Source: Proteiniclasticum sediminis (lineage in GTDB: Bacteria; Bacillota; Clostridia; Clostridiales; Clostridiaceae). From it: DNA of 64,000 bases. The first letter of the stretch is position 1; the number at the start of each line of letters is the position of its first letter. This document shows, in pieces, positions 12,070 through 20,904 of this stretch. The notes under the pieces are model-generated. The model saw only the letters and a list, made by a program, of their open reading frames with translations. It ran no database searches and had not been told where the DNA came from. Position numbers and translations under genes: made by a program. The stretch lies in assembly GCF_018128025.1 (NCBI RefSeq), contig NZ_JAGSCS010000012.1, positions 1 to 64,000 of the forward strand. The letters are read 5' to 3'.

Positions 12070-12702
12070 ATGAACAGTATGGAATTTTCAGGCAAGAATG
12101 TGGACGAAGCACTGGATGCAGCGCTGAAATCACTTAAGGTAACAGAAGATAAAATTACATATGAAGTTGTGGATGAAGGATCCAAGGGCCTTCTGGGCCT
12201 CATTGGATCAAAGCCGGCCATCATCCGGGTAACCATGAAGCCTGTGGAGCGAAATCTGCAGGAGGAAGCCAAGACTTTCCTCCGGGGGATTTTGAACAAC
12301 ATGGACATCATGGCGGAAATCCGGAGCAAGCTGGAAGATGGCACCCTGAAAATCGAACTGGCAGGTCCCAAAATGGGCCTGATCATCGGTTATCGCGGAG
12401 AAACCCTGGATTCGCTGCAGTATCTCACCAGCCTCGTGGTCAACAAGCACCGCGAAGGGGAGTATGTGCGCGTGGTCCTGGATACGGAAGGCTATCGCCT
12501 GAAGCGAGAGGAAACCCTGGAACGCCTGGCTGAGAAGACCGCCTACAAGGTCAAGAAGTACGGTCGTCCCATGAAACTCGAACCGATGAACCCCTATGAA
12601 AGACGAATTATTCACTCCAAGCTGCAGGCGGACGAGAAAATCGCCACCCACAGCATCGGAGAAGAACCATTCAGACGAGTGGTCGTAGAACTGCATAAGT
12701 AG
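12070..12702 (+). CDS. jag: Jag/KhpB RNA-binding protein
   Basis: An RNA-binding protein of 210 residues with three parts: the Jag N-terminal domain (about 1-50, EFSGKNVDEALDAALKSL), a KH domain with the GxxG-like loop GYRGETLDSLQYL, and a C-terminal R3H domain (ERRIIHSKLQADEKIATHS). Jag/KhpB proteins pair with KhpA to bind RNA and influence cell elongation in other Firmicutes. The position after yidC is conserved. Confidence 0.95.
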   Translation: MNSMEFSGKNVDEALDAALKSLKVTEDKITYEVVDEGSKGLLGLIGSKPAIIRVTMKPVERNLQEEAKTFLRGILNNMDIMAEIRSKLEDGTLKIELAGPKMGLIIGYRGETLDSLQYLTSLVVNKHREGEYVRVVLDTEGYRLKREETLERLAEKTAYKVKKYGRPMKLEPMNPYERRIIHSKLQADEKIATHSIGEEPFRRVVVELHK

Positions 12703-12708
12703 GATCTG

Positions 12709-12733
12709 GCCTGAGCTCGTCTCAGGCTTTTTT
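12709..12733 (+). terminator. Rho-independent terminator after jag
   Basis: GCCTGAG and CTCAGGC form a seven-base stem with a CTCGT loop, followed by a run of T, seven bases after the jag stop codon. Confidence 0.9.
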
Positions 12734-12849
12734 GTTGTCAAAAACACAATCCCTCCCCTCTTTGGTGAAGTTCGTGATGAAGATCAACGATCGGCATCGA
12801 GGGAAGATCGCCCGCGGAAGATTTTCTCCGGAGAATCCCGCTGATCCTG

Positions 12850-12878
12850 TTACCAACCTGCCCCATATCGTGTAGAAT
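12850..12878 (+). promoter_or_regulatory. Promoter of the mnmE-mnmG-rsmG genes
   Basis: TTACCA (12850-12855), 17 bases, TAGAAT (12873-12878), 29 bases before the mnmE start. It follows the jag terminator, so mnmE begins a new transcription unit. Confidence 0.65.
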
Positions 12879-12907
12879 AGAGCCAAACCACCTGAAGGAG
12901 GTGCCCC

Positions 12908-14278
12908 ATGCGTGAATTCGAAACCATAGCCGCCATATCCACATCCCTGGGCGAAAGCGGGGTTTCCATCATCAAAATTTCCGGAGAAGAGGCCAAAGCC
13001 ATTGTGGCGCGGATCTTCGTCCAAAAAAACGGCCGCAGCTTTCTAGAGGCTAAACCCTGGTATATGAATTACGGGCATATCATCAATCCCGCCACGGGAG
13101 AGCATGTGGATGAAGTGCTGGTCAGCTATTTTCAGGGACCCAAAAGCTTCACGGCGGAGGATGTGGTGGAGATCAACTGCCATGGCGGCAGAGTGGCCAC
13201 CGAAAGCGTCCTGAATCAGGTATTCCTAGCCGGGGCGCGCCCTGCAGAGCCGGGAGAATTCACGAAAAGGGCGTTCCTCAACGGCCGTATTGATCTTTCC
13301 CAGGCGGAGGCTGTCATTGATATTATCCAGTCCAAGACGGAGCTGGCCATGAAGTCGGCCATGGAGCAGAGCGAAGGGCGGCTCTCCCGGGAGATCGCCG
13401 ATATCCGAAGCCGTCTCCTCCATGTGCTGGCCTATATTGAAGTCACAGTGGATTTCCCGGAGGAAGATCTGGAATTCACCACGGGCCAGGAGGTCAGTGA
13501 AAAGCTAGGAGCTCTCATGGACCACGTGAAAAGCCTCTTAAGCTCGGCGGAGGAAGGGAAAATCATTCGGGAAGGCCTCAATCTCGCCATCATTGGAAAA
13601 CCCAACGTGGGAAAGAGTTCCCTGCTCAATGCCCTCCTCATGGAAAATCGGGCCATCGTGACGGATATACCCGGGACTACCCGGGACATTATCGAGGAAT
13701 ACCTCAATATTGAAGGAATCCCCGTGAAGATCACCGATACGGCGGGCATCCGGGAAACCCAGGACGTGGTGGAAAAGATCGGCGTGGACCGCTCCAAGGG
13801 AAAAATCCAGGAGGCGGATCTCATCGTCTTTGTGCTGGATCGATCCCGTCCGCTGGAAAAAGAAGATTACGATATAATAGAATATATTGGAAATAGAAAA
13901 AGCATAACACTTTTGAATAAAACGGATCTGGAAGACAAGCTGGAACTGGAGAAGCTTCCCCTGGGCGAAGTCATTGCCGTTTCTGCCCTTAACGGGTACG
14001 GCATCGGCGAGCTGAAGAAGCGGATCAAGGATCTCTTCTTCCATGGAAGCCTGGAAATCCGGGACGTGCTGGTCACCAACCGCCGACATAAAGAAGCCCT
14101 CATGCGGGCGCTGGAAAAGATGCAGGACGCGAAAAATGCCGTGGATGCCGGGATTTCTCTGGATCTCGCCGCCATTGACATCAGTGCGGCGTGGAACTAT
14201 TTTGGAGAGATCACGGGCGATACCCTTTCAGAGGATCTGGTGGATAAAATCTTCTCAGATTTCTGCATCGGAAAATAG
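12908..14278 (+). CDS. mnmE: tRNA modification GTPase MnmE
   Basis: With MnmG it installs the 5-carboxymethylaminomethyl group on U34 of certain tRNAs. The N-terminal tetrahydrofolate-binding domain comes first, then an inserted GTPase domain with G1 GKPNVGKS, G3 DTAG and G4 NKTD, and the C-terminal CIGK motif whose cysteine is essential. The length of 456 residues is standard. A GGAGG precedes the ATG. It runs into mnmG with a two-base gap. Confidence 0.98.
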   Translation: MREFETIAAISTSLGESGVSIIKISGEEAKAIVARIFVQKNGRSFLEAKPWYMNYGHIINPATGEHVDEVLVSYFQGPKSFTAEDVVEINCHGGRVATESVLNQVFLAGARPAEPGEFTKRAFLNGRIDLSQAEAVIDIIQSKTELAMKSAMEQSEGRLSREIADIRSRLLHVLAYIEVTVDFPEEDLEFTTGQEVSEKLGALMDHVKSLLSSAEEGKIIREGLNLAIIGKPNVGKSSLLNALLMENRAIVTDIPGTTRDIIEEYLNIEGIPVKITDTAGIRETQDVVEKIGVDRSKGKIQEADLIVFVLDRSRPLEKEDYDIIEYIGNRKSITLLNKTDLEDKLELEKLPLGEVIAVSALNGYGIGELKKRIKDLFFHGSLEIRDVLVTNRRHKEALMRALEKMQDAKNAVDAGISLDLAAIDISAAWNYFGEITGDTLSEDLVDKIFSDFCIGK

Positions 14279-14280
14279 GA

Positions 14281-16191
14281 GTGAAGAATTTGATAACATA
14301 TCATGCAGGTAATTACGATGTGATCGTGGTGGGCGCGGGCCATGCCGGTTGCGAAGCGGCATTGGCTTCTGCTCGGCTGGGGCTAAAAACCCTCATGTGC
14401 ACGATGAATATAGAAAGCGTGGCCTTTATGCCCTGTAACCCCAATATTGGAGGGACATCCAAAGGTCATTTGGTCCGGGAGCTGGATGCTTTGGGCGGCG
14501 AGATGGGGGTCAACATCGACAAGACCCTCATTCAGTCCCGAATGCTGAACACCTCCAAAGGTCCTGCTGTCCATTCCCTTCGGGCCCAGGCGGATAAAGT
14601 TCAGTATCAGAAAGAGATGCGACGGGTGGTGGAAAACACCGAAAACCTCTATCTGCGGCAAATCGAAGTTACGGATATCCTGGTGGAGGACGGAAAGGTC
14701 CAGGGAGTGACCACCAGAAACGGCGGCAACTTCCATGCGCCAGCGGTCATTCTCTGCACCGGCACATACCTGGCAAGCAAGGTGATCATCGGCGAAGCCA
14801 ACTACGAGAGCGGCCCCAATGGCTTGGCCACGGCCAAGGTCCTGCCCCAGAACCTGGCGAAGCTGGGCTTCCAGATGCACCGCTTCAAGACCGGAACCCC
14901 AGTGCGGGTTCACCGGCGCAGTGTGGACTTTTCCCTCATGGAGGAGCAGAAAGGTGATGATCGGATCATCCCCTTCTCCTTTCTCCACGCAGACTATCTG
15001 GAGGCTCCCGTGGATCGGGAGCAGATCAGCTGCTATCTGACGTATACCAATGCAGACACCCATGAGGTCATTGCGAAAAATCGGGACCGGTCTCCCATGT
15101 TCAACGGAAGCATCGAAGGCGTTGGCGCAAGATACTGCCCCTCCATCGAAGATAAGATCTACCGCTTCCCGGACAAGGACAGGCATCAGATTTTCATTGA
15201 GCCGGAGGGAAAAGACACCCAGGAGATGTATGTCCAGGGCATGTCCTCTTCCTTACCCGAAGAGGTGCAGATTGAAATGCTGAAGACCATCCCGGCCTTC
15301 CGCAATATCGAAATCACCCGTACGGGCTATGCCATCGAATATGAGATGGTGGATCCCCTGCAGCTGAAACCTACCCTGGAGTTCCGGGCCATCAAAGGAC
15401 TCTATGGCGCCGGTCAGATCAACGGCACTTCCGGTTATGAGGAAGCCGCTGCCCAGGGGATTGTGGCAGGCATCAACGCCGCCATGAAAATCCAGGGGAA
15501 GGATCCCCTGATCATCGACCGTTCCCAGGGCTATATTGGTGTACTCATCGACGACCTGGTGACCAAAGGAACCAATGAGCCTTACCGGATGATGACCAGC
15601 CGGGCGGAATATCGTCTGCTTCTTCGGCAGGACAATGCGGATCTGCGGCTGACGGAAATCGGCCGGCAGGTGGGTCTTGTTTCCGATGAGCGCTATGCCA
15701 TCTTCCTAGACCGAAAAGAGAAGATCGAAGCGGAACTGGAGCGCCTGCAGAATCTGCAGATTACGGGAAAGAAGGAAGTCAACGATGCCCTCATGGCCCT
15801 GGGCTCCACAGAACTGAAGAAGCCCATCTCCCTCTATGAACTGATCAAACGGCCGGAACTGGATTACTTCCAGGTGGCCTTCCTGGACCCTGATCGTCCG
15901 AAGCTGCGGCTGGATATCCAGGAGGAAGTCAACATCATGAGCAAGTATGAGGGATACATCAAGAAACAGTTCGAAGCGGTGAGCCAGTTCATGAAGTATG
16001 AAAGCCGGAAATTGGATGAAATTGCGGACTACAATGACATCAAGGGCCTGCGGATCGAGGCCGTGCAGAAGCTGAACAAGATGAAACCGCTGAACCTGGG
16101 TCAGGCGTCAAGAATTTCCGGTGTCAATCCTGCAGACATCACCGTCATTCAGATTTATCTCGAGCGCAACAAAAAGCGGAAGGATGTGTAG
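14281..16191 (+). CDS. mnmG: tRNA uridine-5-carboxymethylaminomethyl synthesis enzyme MnmG (GidA)
   Basis: The FAD-dependent partner of MnmE. The dinucleotide-binding site is [13 protein letters not shown] near residue 18, and the GidA signatures GPKYCPSI-like [14 protein letters not shown] and [16 protein letters not shown] are present. The length of 636 residues is normal. It starts with GTG two bases after mnmE and ends one base before rsmG, so the three genes form one unit. Confidence 0.98.
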   Translation: MKNLITYHAGNYDVIVVGAGHAGCEAALASARLGLKTLMCTMNIESVAFMPCNPNIGGTSKGHLVRELDALGGEMGVNIDKTLIQSRMLNTSKGPAVHSLRAQADKVQYQKEMRRVVENTENLYLRQIEVTDILVEDGKVQGVTTRNGGNFHAPAVILCTGTYLASKVIIGEANYESGPNGLATAKVLPQNLAKLGFQMHRFKTGTPVRVHRRSVDFSLMEEQKGDDRIIPFSFLHADYLEAPVDREQISCYLTYTNADTHEVIAKNRDRSPMFNGSIEGVGARYCPSIEDKIYRFPDKDRHQIFIEPEGKDTQEMYVQGMSSSLPEEVQIEMLKTIPAFRNIEITRTGYAIEYEMVDPLQLKPTLEFRAIKGLYGAGQINGTSGYEEAAAQGIVAGINAAMKIQGKDPLIIDRSQGYIGVLIDDLVTKGTNEPYRMMTSRAEYRLLLRQDNADLRLTEIGRQVGLVSDERYAIFLDRKEKIEAELERLQNLQITGKKEVNDALMALGSTELKKPISLYELIKRPELDYFQVAFLDPDRPKLRLDIQEEVNIMSKYEGYIKKQFEAVSQFMKYESRKLDEIADYNDIKGLRIEAVQKLNKMKPLNLGQASRISGVNPADITVIQIYLERNKKRKDV

Positions 16192-16192
16192 C

Positions 16193-16903
16193 ATGTACTT
16201 TGATCTTATGGCCAAGAGCTTGGCAGAAAGCGGCCAAACACTGACAGAGGTCCAGTATGGGCAATTTCTCCGCTATGGGGAACTGCTGAAAGAGTGGAAT
16301 GAAAAGATCAACCTCACCGCCATTACGGATGATGAGGGAATCATGACCAAGCATTTCCTGGATTCGCTCACAGTGTTTCAGTTTCCGCCGATCCGGGAAG
16401 CCAAGACCCTGATCGATGTGGGGACTGGAGCGGGATTCCCCGGTCTTCCCCTGAAAATCATCCAGCCGGAGCTGGAACTGACGCTTCTGGACTCCCTGAA
16501 CAAACGGCTGAACTTCCTGAAAGAGGTGGGCAGTGAACTGAAGCTGACCCATATTGACTATGTCCATGCCCGGGCCGAGGATGGAAGCCGTAATCCTCTA
16601 TATCGGGACAAGTTTGACATCGCCGTTTCACGAGCTGTCGCCAATCTCACCCTTTTGGCAGAACTTTGTCTCCCCTATGTGCGAAAAGGCGGGTATTTCA
16701 TTGCGCTGAAAGGTCCGGCGGTGGAGGAAGAGTTGTTGCAGGCAGAAAAGACAATTTCGCTGCTAGGTGGAAAAGTCGCGCAAGTGATGGAAGTTGCTGT
16801 GGCAGGGACGGATTTAAAGCATAACCTGGTGATTGTCAAAAAGCTGCAGGAGACACCGAAGCGTTTTCCGAGAACCTCTGCTGCCATTAAAAAACCGCTA
16901 TAG
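16193..16903 (+). CDS. rsmG: 16S rRNA (guanine527-N7)-methyltransferase RsmG (GidB)
   Basis: A SAM-dependent methyltransferase acting on G527 of 16S rRNA. The SAM-binding loop is DVGTGAGFPGLPLKI, and NEKINLTAI is the N-terminal family signature. The ATG at 16193 gives 236 residues beginning MYFDLMAKS, matching the family, and has GGAAGG about ten bases upstream; an ATG at 16184 in the same frame is too close to that site. The stop codon lies seven bases before the first parS palindrome. Confidence 0.96.
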   Translation: MYFDLMAKSLAESGQTLTEVQYGQFLRYGELLKEWNEKINLTAITDDEGIMTKHFLDSLTVFQFPPIREAKTLIDVGTGAGFPGLPLKIIQPELELTLLDSLNKRLNFLKEVGSELKLTHIDYVHARAEDGSRNPLYRDKFDIAVSRAVANLTLLAELCLPYVRKGGYFIALKGPAVEEELLQAEKTISLLGGKVAQVMEVAVAGTDLKHNLVIVKKLQETPKRFPRTSAAIKKPL

Positions 16904-16910
16904 GAGCAAT

Positions 16911-16926
16911 TGTTTCACGTGAAACA
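16911..16926. promoter_or_regulatory. parS site 1 (ParB-binding centromere)
   Basis: TGTTTCACGTGAAACA is an exact match to the universal parS 16-mer. Here the palindrome extends to 24 bp (16907-16930). It lies between rsmG and the small lipoprotein gene. Confidence 0.96.
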
Positions 16927-16960
16927 ATTGAGGTCTCTTGCGAGCAAGGAGGATGAAGAC

Positions 16961-17323
16961 ATGAAAAGGGTGACTATTTTTCTAACTCTTCTTCTATTCA
17001 TTCTCAGTGGCGCAGCCTGCACCTCACCAAAGCAAGGGGAACCTCCGGTGAGAAAGTATGTGCTGCAGGAATCGAAGGGGGGGAAAGATCTCTGGATTTT
17101 GCTCCAGGAGGATGGCACCTTTGTGATTCATCTCGGTATCGCCATTTCCTATGAGCCAGCAGGCACATATACTGTGGAGGATCATGAGCTGATACTTCGG
17201 ATGCACAATCAGGAGACCTTTCGATTTCAGATGAGACAAGATACCCTCATTCTTACCCACGTCAGTTCATCTGAAGGGCTACTCTTGGAAGGAATGCGGT
17301 TTATCCGCTCAAAATCGGATTAG
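16961..17323 (+). CDS. Small putative lipoprotein, unknown function
   Basis: This 120-residue protein is not recognised. The start at 16961 follows an excellent AAGGAGGAT site. The N-terminus is a signal peptide (KRVTIFLTLLLFILSGAAC) whose last residue may be a lipidated cysteine, although the lipobox (GAAC) departs from the usual LxGC/LAAC form. The mature part has a repeated beta-strand character (DLWILLQEDGTFVIHL, SYEPAGTYTVEDHELIL, EGMRFIRSKSD), like small extracytoplasmic beta-barrel or META/META-like domains that report G-T-Y-x-V patterns. It is placed between parS1 and parS2, without an obvious functional tie to them. Confidence 0.75.
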   Translation: MKRVTIFLTLLLFILSGAACTSPKQGEPPVRKYVLQESKGGKDLWILLQEDGTFVIHLGIAISYEPAGTYTVEDHELILRMHNQETFRFQMRQDTLILTHVSSSEGLLLEGMRFIRSKSD

Positions 17324-17437
17324 TTTACTTCCTGGATTATCGATGAAGGTATGATATCCGAATACATGAGAAGTTAAGCAGAATAATGCATGGGAAGACG
17401 CTGTTTTCAGCGATCATTCAGAAGTAAAAGGGCAGAA

Positions 17438-17453
17438 TGTTTCACGTGAAACA
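17438..17453. promoter_or_regulatory. parS site 2, within a terminator-like hairpin
   Basis: Exact parS 16-mer. The perfect palindrome is 28 bp long (17432-17459). It is flanked by AAAAG on the left and TTTTC on the right, so the RNA would form a long hairpin followed by T-rich sequence and could also terminate transcription from the lipoprotein gene. Confidence 0.95.
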
Positions 17454-17478
17454 TTCTGCTTTTCTCTTTTGATCAAAT

Positions 17479-17494
17479 TGTTTCACGTGAAACA
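17479..17494. promoter_or_regulatory. parS site 3
   Basis: Exact parS 16-mer inside a perfect 28-bp palindrome (17473-17500), 41 bases centre to centre from site 2 and just upstream of the parA promoter. Confidence 0.96.
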
Positions 17495-17507
17495 ATTTGA
17501 TGTTCAC

Positions 17508-17536
17508 TTTCCATATGTCCCATAAGGGGTTATAAT
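17508..17536 (+). promoter_or_regulatory. Probable parA-parB promoter
   Basis: TTTCCA (17508-17513), 17 bases, perfect TATAAT (17531-17536), 50 bases before the parA start. The -35 begins eight bases after the third parS palindrome, so bound ParB could affect it. Confidence 0.65.
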
Positions 17537-17586
17537 CAGAAAGAGATGTTGCGTTCATATGTGTCATGGATACAGAGGAGAAGGGA

Positions 17587-18360
17587 ATGAAAACTGTAAG
17601 CATATTCAATCAAAAGGGCGGAGTGGGCAAGACAACCACCAATATCAATCTTGCAGCGTACATTGCCCTGAAGGGGCATCGCGTCCTGGTCATCGACATT
17701 GATCCGCAGGGAAATACCTCCAGTGGGTTAGGTGTGGAGAAAGAAAAGCTAGAGCTCACCACCTATGAGCTGCTGCTCAATGATATTTCCATACGTGATG
17801 TCATTCAAAGTGTCCCCCAGATCGATAATCTGAAGATCGTTCCTTCCAATATGAATCTGGCCAGTGCGGATCTGGAGCTGAGTTATGAGGAAAATCGCGA
17901 ATCCATCCTAAAAAAGAAGATTGAAGAGGTCAAGAATGAGTATGACTATATCATCATTGACTGTCCGCCGTCTCTGGGGCTGTTAACCATCAATGCCCTG
18001 ACGGCTTCCGATTCTGTGCTCATTCCCATGCAATGCGAATATTACGCCTTGGAGGGAATCAGTCAGCTGGTGAAGACCATCCAGAAGGTGAAAAAAGGAC
18101 TAAATCGTAACCTGGAAGTGGAAGGCGTTGTGCTGACGATGTTTGATCCTCGTCGAAATCTGCAGTTGCAGGTGGTGGAGGAACTGAAGACTTATTTCGG
18201 GGAACTGGTTTACGAAAATTCTATTCCGCGAAATGTGCGGCTGGCAGAAGCGCCAAGCTTCGGACTGCCCATCGCGCTTTATGATGATAAAGCCAAGGGA
18301 GCGGAAGCCTATTCCGATCTGGCGGACGAATTCCTACGAAAACAGGTGAAGGAGGTATAA
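17587..18360 (+). CDS. parA: Chromosome partitioning ATPase ParA/Soj
   Basis: A ParA/MinD-type ATPase of 257 residues that acts with ParB in origin segregation and, in Bacillus, in control of DnaA. The deviant Walker A KGGVGKTT comes right after the start MKTVSIFNQ, and DYIIIDCPPSLGLLT is Walker A'/B. The start at 17587 is chosen because it has GAGGAGAAGGG just upstream and gives the family N-terminus; an ATG seven codons earlier lacks this. One base separates it from parB. Confidence 0.96.
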   Translation: MKTVSIFNQKGGVGKTTTNINLAAYIALKGHRVLVIDIDPQGNTSSGLGVEKEKLELTTYELLLNDISIRDVIQSVPQIDNLKIVPSNMNLASADLELSYEENRESILKKKIEEVKNEYDYIIIDCPPSLGLLTINALTASDSVLIPMQCEYYALEGISQLVKTIQKVKKGLNRNLEVEGVVLTMFDPRRNLQLQVVEELKTYFGELVYENSIPRNVRLAEAPSFGLPIALYDDKAKGAEAYSDLADEFLRKQVKEV

Positions 18361-18361
18361 T

Positions 18362-19201
18362 ATGGCGAAGAAATTTGGATTGGGAAAAGGGCTGGATCTG
18401 CTCATCCCGGAAGAGGAGACTGAAAATCTTAATCTGCTTAGCATCAATCAGATTAAGCCCAATAAAGATCAGCCCCGAAAATACTTTGATGACGAGAAGA
18501 TCGCCATGCTGGCAGAATCCATCAAGGAACACGGCCTGATACAACCCATCATTGTGCAGAAAGTGAAAGAGGATTATCGGATCATCGCCGGGGAAAGGCG
18601 TTGGCGAGCAGCCAAACTGGCGAATCTCAAGGAAGTTCCCGTGGTGGTCATGGATCTCACGGATTCAGCGGTACTGGAGATCTCCCTCATCGAGAATATC
18701 CAGCGTCAGGACCTGAATCCCATTGAAGAAGCCAATGCTTATCGCCGCCTCATGGCCGACTTTGGGATTACCCAGGAGACCCTGGCTCAGCGCATCGGGC
18801 GTTCCCGGACAGCCATTGCCAACACAGTGAGACTGGTGAATCTGGATGAGCGTGTCCAGGTGTTTCTCATGGAAGATCTCTTAAGCGAAGGACACGGCAG
18901 AGCGATCCTGGGACTGGAAAGTCTGGATGATCAGTATCTCTGTGCGCAGAAGGTCGTGGACAATGGTTTGAGCGTGCGGGAAACCGAGCATCTGGTGGCG
19001 GGATTCCTCAAGGAAAAACCCCTTCCCCGAAAGCACCGCGCAGATCCTTATATTAAGGATATCGAAAAGCGCCTGGCCAAGACGTTGGGCACAAAAGTCC
19101 AGCTTAAGCCCAAGGCCAAAAACAAAGGAAAAATTGAAATTGAATACTACAGTGCAGAGGATTTGGAGCGTATTCTGGATTTCCTGCAGTTGGAAGAATA
19201 G
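18362..19201 (+). CDS. parB: Chromosome partitioning protein ParB/Spo0J
   Basis: The CTPase clamp that loads at parS and spreads along DNA. The ParB N-terminal domain has the conserved GERRWRAAK (CTP/arginine patch) after PRKYFDDEKIAMLAESI, and the helix-turn-helix that reads parS lies near VTQETLAQRIGRSR-like ITQETLAQRIGRSRTAI. A C-terminal dimerisation region follows a basic linker. Length is 279 residues. The three upstream parS sites are its expected targets. Confidence 0.97.
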   Translation: MAKKFGLGKGLDLLIPEEETENLNLLSINQIKPNKDQPRKYFDDEKIAMLAESIKEHGLIQPIIVQKVKEDYRIIAGERRWRAAKLANLKEVPVVVMDLTDSAVLEISLIENIQRQDLNPIEEANAYRRLMADFGITQETLAQRIGRSRTAIANTVRLVNLDERVQVFLMEDLLSEGHGRAILGLESLDDQYLCAQKVVDNGLSVRETEHLVAGFLKEKPLPRKHRADPYIKDIEKRLAKTLGTKVQLKPKAKNKGKIEIEYYSAEDLERILDFLQLEE

Positions 19202-19210
19202 GGGTAAATT

Positions 19211-19723
19211 ATGGATTATGAAGCACTAAAGGCATTTATGGAAACCAATTTTCAGACGGTGATCATCGCTGGCGCAGCCCTCCTCCTTCTTCTTCTCGTG
19301 CTGATCCTGATTCTCTTTGTGAAAACCGCGAAGCTTCGAAAGCGTTATGACAATCTGATGAAGGGATCGGATAAAGGATCTCTGGAAGAGATGATCCTGA
19401 AGTATCAGGAGCGCATCGACCAGACCAAGACGGATACCGGACTTGCCCTGGAAGATATCAAGCTTCTCAACAATCAGATTACCCACTGTCTTCAGAAAGT
19501 GGGCGTGGTGCGTTTCAAAGCCTTTGAGGACGTGGGCAGCGACCTCAGCTACAGCATCGCCCTTCTGGACAACAAGAATGACGGAGTAATCCTCACGAGC
19601 ATTTTCGGCCGAAACATGAGTACCTCTTATGCAAAGCCCATCGTGAAAGGGGTTTCGAAATACAACCTCTCCGATGAAGAAATGTATGCCATGAACAAGG
19701 CCATGGGGCTGGAAAAGAAGTAG
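19211..19723 (+). CDS. DUF4446 family membrane-anchored protein
   Basis: A 170-residue protein with one N-terminal membrane helix (about residues 17-39, IIAGAALLLLLLVLILILF) followed by a cytoplasmic part with a short coiled coil (LEEMILKYQERIDQTKTD) and the conserved core VGVVRFKAFEDVGSDLSYSIALLD of the DUF4446 family. The function is unknown. It is commonly found just after parB in Clostridia, as here, nine bases downstream. Confidence 0.88.
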   Translation: MDYEALKAFMETNFQTVIIAGAALLLLLLVLILILFVKTAKLRKRYDNLMKGSDKGSLEEMILKYQERIDQTKTDTGLALEDIKLLNNQITHCLQKVGVVRFKAFEDVGSDLSYSIALLDNKNDGVILTSIFGRNMSTSYAKPIVKGVSKYNLSDEEMYAMNKAMGLEKK

Positions 19724-19729
19724 AAGAGA

Positions 19730-19763
19730 AAAACACCGGAATGCGGGGCATTCCGGTGTTTTT
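19730..19763. terminator. Bidirectional terminator after the parAB genes
   Basis: AAACACCGGAATG (19731-19743) pairs perfectly with CATTCCGGTGTTT (19749-19761), with flanking A and T runs. It serves the convergent DUF4446 and permease genes. Confidence 0.9.
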
Positions 19764-19788
19764 CATTAAACTGTAGCTCAGTTATATT

Positions 19789-20904
19789 TTACAGCTGCTC
19801 CTGATCCCCGAAGGTGTCCAGGACGCCTACCTTTTGTAGAACTTTGAAGCCTACAGCCATGAACATCAGATAGAACATCCCGACCACGCCGGCGATTTTC
19901 AAACCGATGAAGATGGCCATGATGGTGATCACAGGGTTGATATCCAAAGAGCTGGACACGATGCGAGGCTCCCAGATGTTTCTGCCCACGGCCACAATGA
20001 CCCAGAGAATTCCCAGTCCCACAGGAACAAAATAGTTTCCGGAGAGCAGATAGTAGATTCCCACGGGGACATAGGCCGCGGATACGCCGAGGACCGGCAT
20101 AAGGTCCAGGAAAGCGGTGATGATGCCCAGGAGGAGGGGATAGGGGACACCCAGGATCATATAGCCCACCGTAGAAATGACGCCGGTGATCATGATGATC
20201 AGCAGATAAGAGAGGCTGTAACGCAGAATCATGTTCTTTCCTTCTTTAATGATGACCTTCAGGCGATTCTCCTCGGAGGAAGAGGTGGGGAGGTAGTCAT
20301 AGACAAAGTCGGGATTCTTGATCAGCATGCGGGTGAAGAAGTACGAACAGACGATGGTGAAGATGATGATGAGAAGGAGATTCGGCACCTGGGCAACCAG
20401 GTTCAGGGTGAAGGTTCCAATGGCGCTTCCCACGGTGACCAGAACGTTTTTCAGGGAGTTCAGCGTGGAGGAGAGCATCTGCCGTCCTGATTCCACGATG
20501 GCCGGATCCAGGTTCTGGAGATTGGAGACGATCCACTCATACTGGGTCTGAAACCATTTGGCAATGCTTTCATAATTATCATTGATATAGGTGACGGTAT
20601 TGGTGGCTAACAGCGCGGTCTGGTTAAAAAGCTTCACCGTCAGGAAGGTGATCAGAGTGCCGATGAGGCCATAGAACACCAGAAGATTTGCCAGGATCAG
20701 TCCCGTTACGCCCTTCTTCTGTTTGGTGATCCGCATGATCAGTTTGACCAGAGGAGCCACGATGGCGGCCACCACAAAGGCCATGACGAAGGGAATGGTG
20801 TAGGGGAGAGTCTTGATGAAGAAGAGAAAGGCCAGGGTGTAGAAAACAAAATACAATAGAATCTTGTCATATTTTTTAATGTAGGAATTACGGTAATCTT
20901 CCAT
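19789..20904 (-). CDS. AI-2E family permease, YtvI-like
   Basis: A 371-residue integral membrane protein of the AI-2E exporter family with about eight hydrophobic helices. It starts with a basic cytoplasmic end and a pair of helices (FVFYTLAFLFFIKTLPYTI). The family signature lies in the second half (PYPLLLGIITAFLDLMPVLG, then PRIVSSSLDINPVITIMAIFIGLKI). The closest named relative by pattern is sporulation membrane protein YtvI; the transported substrate is unknown. Its start overlaps the end of the cysteine desulfurase gene upstream by 17 bases, so the two are probably co-transcribed. Confidence 0.85.
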   Translation of the reverse strand: MEDYRNSYIKKYDKILLYFVFYTLAFLFFIKTLPYTIPFVMAFVVAAIVAPLVKLIMRITKQKKGVTGLILANLLVFYGLIGTLITFLTVKLFNQTALLATNTVTYINDNYESIAKWFQTQYEWIVSNLQNLDPAIVESGRQMLSSTLNSLKNVLVTVGSAIGTFTLNLVAQVPNLLLIIIFTIVCSYFFTRMLIKNPDFVYDYLPTSSSEENRLKVIIKEGKNMILRYSLSYLLIIMITGVISTVGYMILGVPYPLLLGIITAFLDLMPVLGVSAAYVPVGIYYLLSGNYFVPVGLGILWVIVAVGRNIWEPRIVSSSLDINPVITIMAIFIGLKIAGVVGMFYLMFMAVGFKVLQKVGVLDTFGDQEQL

